From Desmodus rotundus (Eukaryota > Chordata > Mammalia > Chiroptera > Phyllostomidae): DNA of 64,000 bases. Both the position numbers and the translations under genes were made by a program. Below the pieces are notes generated by a model, which did not search any database, was not told where the DNA came from, and saw only the letters and a list, made by a program, of their open reading frames with translations. Numbering within the stretch: position 1 is the stretch's first letter; each line of letters begins with the position of its first letter. Shown here one piece after another: positions 57,441 to 64,000 of the stretch. The stretch spans positions 105,266,896 to 105,330,895 of the forward strand of contig NC_071392.1 of assembly GCF_022682495.2 (NCBI RefSeq), written 5' to 3'.

Positions 57441-60400
57441 GCTACTGGCAGGGACCGTAAGGACCAGGTCGGTACTTACTCCAGAATACTACCTCCTCAC
57501 CACCACCTTAGGAGGAAAGATGACTTTTTAAATCGTCCAGTCTCGAGATCCTGGGGACTGGAGGGAGGTTGGAGGCCCTGGCCTTCCCACTCCCAGCCCG
57601 CGGCAGTTCTGTGGCAGCCACAGTCCACAGCACACCCCAAAGGGCTGAGCGATTAGGGAAGGCCGCAGTTCCAGATACACCCAGGGGCTCTGGGAGCCCC
57701 CTGGCAACCCTGATCTTAATTCACGCGACAGTATTTAAATGCCGCATCTTCCTGGGGGGTAGGGTCTCTGATGGCCTTGAAGACAAGGAATCCCTAAAAC
57801 TGCCAAGACCTGGAACCTTGGAGACTCAGAATCCGAGATGGGACAACTTCTGCTGCTTTTCTTTGTGCTTTGGCTCTGGACACCCTTTTCCGGAAGCAGC
57901 GGAGGCTGTGCCCAGGTGAAACGAAGGGGGGAGGGAGGCAAAAAAAGGGATGGCGCCCTCCTCCTCTCCCTCTTTTGCCAAGGCAGCCGCTAGAACGGTG
58001 GGCTTTAAGTTGAACGTCCGCCTGCGGAGTGTCCTCTGCCGCTACGTGCCAGGCTTCCCCCAGGCCAAGGGCTGCAGCGATGGATGAGACAGACTCACAG
58101 ACAGGGAGCGGTCGGTCTGACACCCAGTGACCTGACGTTATGCCAGCAATTCGACAGCACGGCTCAGGGAAACGCTCAGAAAGCATTCAGGGTAACATGG
58201 GAACGTGTCGTGGAGACTCGCCCTCAGCCAGCGGGTCAGGGGATGCCACCCCTCCTGTTACAGAAAGGGATGAGGACGGCCTGGAGCCTGGCCCTCCGGG
58301 ACTGTTCAGTCCCGTTCACTCTTTCCCCTCCCCCCACCTATGTGCGCGTGCGCGTGCACAGGGCCATACACTGAAACTCTCTTTTCAGGAATGCCACACC
58401 CGACAAAACCGTGACTCGGAGGTAACTCCGCGGCGCCTCCTTCCTGTCCTCTCGCAATTCTCCTGGAGGCACCGGTTTGTACGCCTTTGGGGGTACTAAT
58501 GGCCAAAGGCACTTTGCTTCCTAAGCCCGAGGGGTTCTCCTCAAGGGGAAAGAAATACTGCCGGCTGTTCACGCTGCAACTGGACACAGCGCGACCACCT
58601 GGACTCGCCCCTCGACCACGTGAACACTGGCCCAGGGTCACAGAGTCCCCTCGGGTGGTCCTTCCGATACTGGCCGGCTCTCTGTGTTTTGTCCTCTCTT
58701 CAGCTACTGCTACCTGCAAGCGGGGGGAGGGGGTGGCACACGGCAGCTGTGAGCGTGTGTCTCAGGCCACTCAAGAGCCCTCCGGCGGGCACCCAGCAGG
58801 TGCACGGCGACTCAGGAGGGTTACAATCCTGAAAACAGACTAGACAAACAAACGTCCAAGGGCTTGCATGTTCTGTCTATGTTCTAGGAATAAACAGCAA
58901 ATTTCTAGAAGGCAGCAATAAAAAGATCACAGAGCCAAAGTAAAAGATTTCTAAAGCTTCCTCCCATCTTGGAGTTCTCCAGCAGCTGCAGCAGCACTGA
59001 GGGGCAAGTGACGAGATACTGTCATGAAATCTAATCATGCCTGTATCTTCAGTCTAAAGTATCATTCTTGTATCTAAGGGTGAGTCTCCACTCTATGAGG
59101 GAAAGACTGTAGGGAATTTTCACTTTGGCATTTACCTCTAGAATGTTTAAAATTTTTTGTTCCACCTTTGTAATAATAATAAAAAAAACATATATAAAGG
59201 CTTTTACAAATACCTATTTCTAAGGGAGGATTTCTTCACCAGTATTTAAAAGGCACCAGGAGCTGCTTTTAAAGCTCTAGATAGTCTGTCAAAGTTCTCG
59301 GGTGAAAAAGTAAAACAGCATTTGAACGGAGCCCGTCTGTGAGACCTGAGGCTCAGACACTAGCCCTCAGCAGTTTCAGACAAAGCCATAATTTTCAGAG
59401 CGATAATATATCATAATGTAAAAATAGACACTTTGTGACCAACAAAAAAAAGCAAGCTCTCCAGAGAGCTCCGCTTCTCCCGGGGGTGGGAGAATGAAGT
59501 TGTACTTACTAGAGCTAAGAGTTTCTTCAAAAGTCCGGTGGTCCTCAGTCAGACGTGAAGGCGGAATTTAAGACACCGGGATTCAAAATGCCTCCTTTTT
59601 GAGGCTAAACCAGATTATCAGACCAGGCAGGATTCCCTCGTACTCCTTCTCTCTCCCTCTCCCTGTGTCTCCTAAATAAAATGCACTTCGAGGTTTCAGT
59701 GGGTGTTTCCCACGTCCCGGGCCAAGCCAGTCCCCATTTGCTGTAATTCAATGCCCAGCCTGATGATGTCAGCCACTCAGCTGCCCAGCTCAGTTTCCAC
59801 CTCTCTGTCACAGGAGAGATCCGTTTCCTTTGGACAATGAGCCGGGGGCTGTAACAGTATCCCAGCCGTCGTCACATTTGCCCAACATCCTTCCTTCAAT
59901 TTTCAACGCTGCAGCCCTACTGACACAAGGCTTCCTATACCCACTCACTGCGCCAGGGGGCCCGGCATAAACCCTCCGCCTCTTCGTCACCGCCGACTGT
60001 TCTAGTTCATTTCTTTCGTATATAATGTACAAGGTTACGATGGAGATCTTCTCCACCCCCATCTCTTCCTGCTCAATTTTCCAAGCTGTTTAATTTCTCC
60101 GGAAAGTTTTCCAGGAGCATGCTGGGCACAGCGCGTGCATGAACTTGTCCTTCACTTAGGGGAAATGACACTCGCCCACATGAAAAGGCCCGGAAAGTCT
60201 GCTGGTCTGGAGCCGGGGGAACTAGAGTCCCGTCTTGGTCATGCACCTAACTGAATGAACGGCCTTCAGCAAGTCAGCCCTTTCTCTGGACCTCAGTTTC
60301 CCCATCAATAAAATAATGGCTTTGATGTCTTTCCCTTCTGCAATTCAGTGACGGAGGAGTTTGACGAAGGCACTGTAAGGAATTTACTGGAAGCTGACTA

Positions 60401-60744
60401 CTTAATTACATGCTTGAGAGGGAGGAGAACCCAGGAGGGGCCACAGGACACTGCTGAAGAGGTCAGGCTGAGCCTGGCTTCTTCCACCCCCTTTATTTTG
60501 GAGCTGAATTGTTTCTCTGGGAGAAAACTCGAAAGAATTCACTAAACAAGTCCTGGGGGACGTTGAGAAAGAGGCTGCATAAACAGCTAAGGAAGATAAA
60601 GCAGCAAGAGAATTTTGCTGTCCTTATTAGGGACGAACATGGACCAGCAGCAGTTACAAGAGATCATCATCATCACTTGCATCTGCAGAGTGCTTGAAGG
60701 GGAAGACACAGAAACCTCTCTACTTCTGTGTACAGTGGGCAGCG

Positions 60745-60965
60745 ACATGACACGTACAGTGATTATGAGCATCAGTCTGGGAGCCAGAGATGTGGATCTG
60801 AGTCCTGTGTGGCTTAACTTCTGAACTTCAGGGGATTTTTCTTTCAACTGTAAAATGGAATGCCAGGGCCTGCATTTTAGGATTGTGAGAATGAAATAAC
60901 ATGTAAGGAAATGGAAAGTATCTGACACACACTTAAGTGTTGACAGATGTTGGCTCTCATTGATT
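60745..60965 (+). mobile_element. MIR SINE relic
   Basis: AGCATCAGTCTGGGAGCCAG, TTCAACTGTAAAATGGAATG and CTGACACACACTTAAGTGTT, sense MIR order. Confidence 0.7.
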
Positions 60966-60969
60966 CTTA

Positions 60970-61115
60970 AGTACATAATCTCATTTGATTCCTATTTTAC
61001 CAGAATTCGGTACCCAGGGACTACATTATTAATCTCCTTTTCCGGAATAGAAAAATGAAACACAGAGAAGTTAAGAGACAAGCCCAAGGTCACACAGCTC
61101 CAGATGAAAGGGCCA
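60970..61115 (-). mobile_element. MIR SINE relic, head to tail-opposed with the previous
   Basis: CATAATCTCATTTGATTCCT, CACAGAGAAGTTAAGAGACA, CCCAAGGTCACACAGCTCCA, reverse-complement MIR core. Confidence 0.75.
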
Positions 61116-61617
61116 GACCTGAAAAAAACAAGTTGTCACTAGGCCAGCACATATGCCAATGCCACTTCTCAAAATGGTTATTGCACCGAGCCTGGTCCTT
61201 GTTCCTGAGTGGGATCGTCTCCTCTTAGAAAAATGAGCTAAGCTCATTAAAATGAAGGGGCAAGGGGTGGGAGGGAGCGTTTTCCTGGGTTCAGCTAGGC
61301 CAGGGATGAGGAGAGCCAGCCAATCTTTTGCTTAAAGAAAACATTCAGAGCCACAAGGTAAGAGGTGGTGCTTACCTGTTTTACTACCAAATTACTGTGT
61401 AGCCTGAAGCAAGTCTGGGCTTCACCTCTCTCCCCCAAAGAGGCAGATCTGATTGTCTTAAAGCTACTGGGATGGGGAGTTGGGGCTGGAGCTCTACTGG
61501 GAAAGCAGCAGCTCTTTATAAGGCTGTGACAATTCGTAACTGAACCAGAATTTTAATCAGTTCTCAGAAAATTCTAAAGCTCTACAAGAAAGGGGCCAAG
61601 CCAACAGGCCATCTGTA

Positions 61618-61740
61618 GAGGTGGGGGGTAGGCTTCCAGCTCTGACTGTGAGAGACACAGTTTGTTCCTGTATTACTACTCATTAACTACTGTCTCCTTT
61701 TCCATACGAACAACTGGAAACCTACTGTTGCCCCACCCTG
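61618..61740. mobile_element. Mariner-type miniature element, about 123 bp (copy 2)
   Basis: The right end GAAACCTACTGTTGCCCCAC then CCTG matches the copy-1 terminus; the left end GAGGTGGGGGGTAGGCTTCC has lost several bases. TA on both sides. Middle TTTGTTCCTGTATTACTACT as in copy 1. Confidence 0.75.
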
Positions 61741-61742
61741 TA

Positions 61743-64000
61743 CTAGGAGGAGTGTGCGGACCGCAGGGCTGCCCCACAAGTTGGTGGAAGAAAACACCAG
61801 CCTGTAACCCATGCAGCGCGGCAGTGACCGGCTCAGGGACCTGCGCTCCCGGTTCCTAGCCGGGGATGACCCTGACCTACCTCTCTGTGTGTGCCTTGGT
61901 TTCCCAACGTAAAACAATAACTAACATGGCATTGATCCTGCAAGGTTCTTACGTGGAAAAGGGCCTGACACATACTGCAAGTTGAGAAACACCTGCGAAA
62001 ATAAGCTGTAACATCTTAATAGTAAAGACGTCACTTTCTAACTCTGACTCAGCTTCACCATCCTCTGCCCCGAGGATGGTGTGACGATCAATGAATAAGG
62101 TTGAGAACCTTGGGAAACCGAAAAAGGGCCCAGTTCTTCTCTAGGACATCAGGAGGGGAAGGAGCTGAGGCCTGCGCAGGCTGCCGGAGCCGCTCTCAGC
62201 TGCGGCCTGGGGGCCGGCCGGCAGTGGTTCATCCAGGCCTTTATTCCAGGACCCGAGTGGCGTCAGCAAAGGAGCCTGGGCTCTCCACAGTCAGTTTTAC
62301 CGATGTCCCCTCAGGGCTTTGAAGCACGTTTTGTCCGTCCATTCATAAAAACAAAGATACGGTTTTCTTCTACAACATCTATTTGGCCACACTTGCCTTG
62401 CGGACTGGGTCACTGCATGTCGGTGACAGAATCCACAAAGAGAGGACCATGGCAACACCAGCACCCTCATTTTGCCCGCCCACCACGGCAGGTACTTTGG
62501 GGACCGGGGCCGTGCTTGCTGCTGAGCACTCTATGATACCACTTGATGTCATCCTTACAATGATCAGGTGCAGGGGGTATTATTAACATTCTCATCTTCC
62601 GAATGTGGAAACAGACTTGTGCAGACTGGCCAATCTACAGAGGTTACCCGGAAAAGCGATAGAGCCCCTGCTCCAGGCCAGCACTGCCGGGGGCCACGTC
62701 TGCATTTCTCAGTCCCTCCGCTAACGCTTCTGTTCCTCGCGGCCAGCACGACCAGCCCCCGAGGACAGAGGAAACTCAGGCTGCCCTGTGGCACGGAGCG
62801 GCCTGAAGCGCTCAGACAGCCCCTTCGCTGCCAAGCTGTGCTTCATCCTCACCCCTCGGCCCTCGTCTGGAAGGGGTCTCTCCCTCCTCTGTATTTCCTT
62901 GGTACTTTGTTTCTTTCGTAAGAAACTTCTCCTTTTCACTTTTGAGGCATATTTACTTCTGGGCAGATCTTATTCCTCCGCTAGAATTTTAGCTTCTCAA
63001 GGAAAATATCTAATGTTTAATTTACAAGCATTTTGTACAGATTATAAGACATTTATTAAAATTAAAAATCCATAGAGAACAAAAACAGAAACTTTTACCG
63101 AACGTTTACCATGTGCCTGAAAATACTCTAACACGATCATAACTGATTATAAAAATAGTAAAATATAGAAGAACAGGAAAAAGGGAGGACAGCCATCCAT
63201 CATCCCGTCACCCAGAAAGCACCAGCTATCCTCTTGGGGTACAGACACAGAAAGAATCACACCTACACTCCAGACAATGGTTTGAAGCCATACACTTAAG
63301 CCAGTTCTCGGGTTGAAAAGTCAGCCCCACAGAAGGTGATAAAGAATTGTTTGAATTTTCGTTTGTTGTTTGTTTGGGAGTACACCTGCAGCCGGTCTGC
63401 AGGGTTTGGTGTTCTCAGGCTCCGCTTCCTGGTCCCCCTCAGGTTGCTGCTGGTGTGCCCCTGGAGAGCCAGCAGAAGGTGGCGTCTCAAAGGTGGGCAG
63501 GGCCACCCTGCCCTCCCCGCCTTTTTCGGCTTCCTTAAGACCTGCTTCCCTCCAGCAAAGATCAGCTTCAGATCGGGGCAGTTACGGGACAGATGGATCT
63601 TCACTCTGCAGTGCATTTTAAACAATCTTAGCCTCTCTGATGTCCGCAGCTGAGAGCGGCGTGTGGTCACACGTTTTCAAGGACAGGAATCCAAGCCCGG
63701 AGAAGGCAGGCGGCTCCCGACTCTGCGCAGCCCGGCGCTCCGACAGTAGACGACCTCCTGTCGGTCCCGGGCTCCCCTTGCCACCACACTTTGAAATCCT
63801 GCTCAGCCTTTGGATGCCAGATTAAATGTCACTTCCCTCTGAGCCAAGTTAGCTCCCCCTTCTGTATGCGCCCTGCGGCACCCTCTGTCCCTCCTCCCAT
63901 GACCCTAAACGCGACTTATTGTAAGTCCACGTTATGTGCTTTCTTCCTGCCAGACCGTAAACTCCACGAGATCAACAACATGTCTCCCTTGTTCACTGGT
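61743..64000. other. Non-coding sequence to the window end
   Basis: A MIR-like piece near 62.53-62.66 kb (ATTCTCATCTTCCGAATGTG) and otherwise unique sequence. Several frames cross 63.3-63.8 kb without recognised homology. Confidence 0.45.

Larger units (their letters stand above)
57219..61617. other. Non-coding sequence, locally CpG-richer near 57.6-58.8 kb
   Basis: Holds the C22 tract, two MIR relics (60745-61115) and unique sequence. The 57.6-58.8 kb part has more CpG than its neighbours but no clear promoter or exon. Confidence 0.45.
33954..64000 (-). other. PKIG: Probable 5' intron of PKIG, no exon recognised
   Basis: Human PKIG has untranslated first exons tens of kilobases upstream, so this span is probably intronic. 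I recognised no protein-coding exon on either strand. Contents are Ves SINEs, L1 and MIR relics, TA-flanked miniature transposons, microsatellites and unique sequence. An untranslated PKIG exon could be hidden here; it cannot be seen without transcript data. Confidence 0.6.

Noticed and set aside
57560..58850. Candidate CpG-rich PKIG promoter or first exon
   Set aside because: CpG is only moderately raised, GC boxes are few and no donor site can be tied to the PKIG exon at 33953. Needs transcript data.

Overview
This window is mammalian nuclear DNA, most likely from a bat. Long introns with GT-AG splice sites, MIR, L1 and MER5-type relics show a placental mammal. About seventeen copies of a tRNA-derived SINE with the bat Ves layout point to Chiroptera, probably Yangochiroptera. 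In that layout the head reads like CCCTGGCTGGTGTGGCTCAG, followed by a GGTTCGATTCCCAGTCAGGG box, a CT-rich stretch and an A-rich tail. Short terminal-inverted-repeat DNA transposons are also present. Family and species cannot be fixed from the sequence alone. All repeat-family names are from recalled consensus patterns, not a database search.

Layout. Positions 1-2380 are upstream non-coding DNA with old repeats. Positions 2380-2620 hold a GC-box promoter with a TATA-like TTAAGAA. Positions 2621-28985 (+) carry the complete 12-exon ADA gene for adenosine deaminase: 363 codons, every splice junction canonical, all catalytic residues present. Its poly(A) signal is at 29248-29253. On the opposite strand the last two exons of PKIG, the gamma inhibitor of cAMP-dependent protein kinase, contain its whole 75-codon reading frame (33927-33780 joined to 30484-30405). 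A poly(A) signal for it lies at 29753-29748, so the two genes converge tail to tail with roughly half a kilobase between them. From 33954 to 64000 no coding exon was recognised. By comparison with the human gene order this is probably the 5' intron of PKIG, and it is filled with SINEs, L1 relics, miniature DNA transposons and simple repeats.

The two genes are not a functional unit. ADA is a purine-salvage enzyme that deaminates adenosine and deoxyadenosine. PKIG makes a small pseudosubstrate inhibitor of PKA. They are old neighbours in mammals. I found no clearly new coding system. The points most worth a second look are an inverted Ves pair that would fold into a hairpin in ADA intron 2, a PKIG start region with a four-codon upstream ORF that overlaps the ATG, a duplicated GC-box unit in the ADA promoter, and several small TA-flanked inverted-repeat transposons, two of which may share an ancestor.
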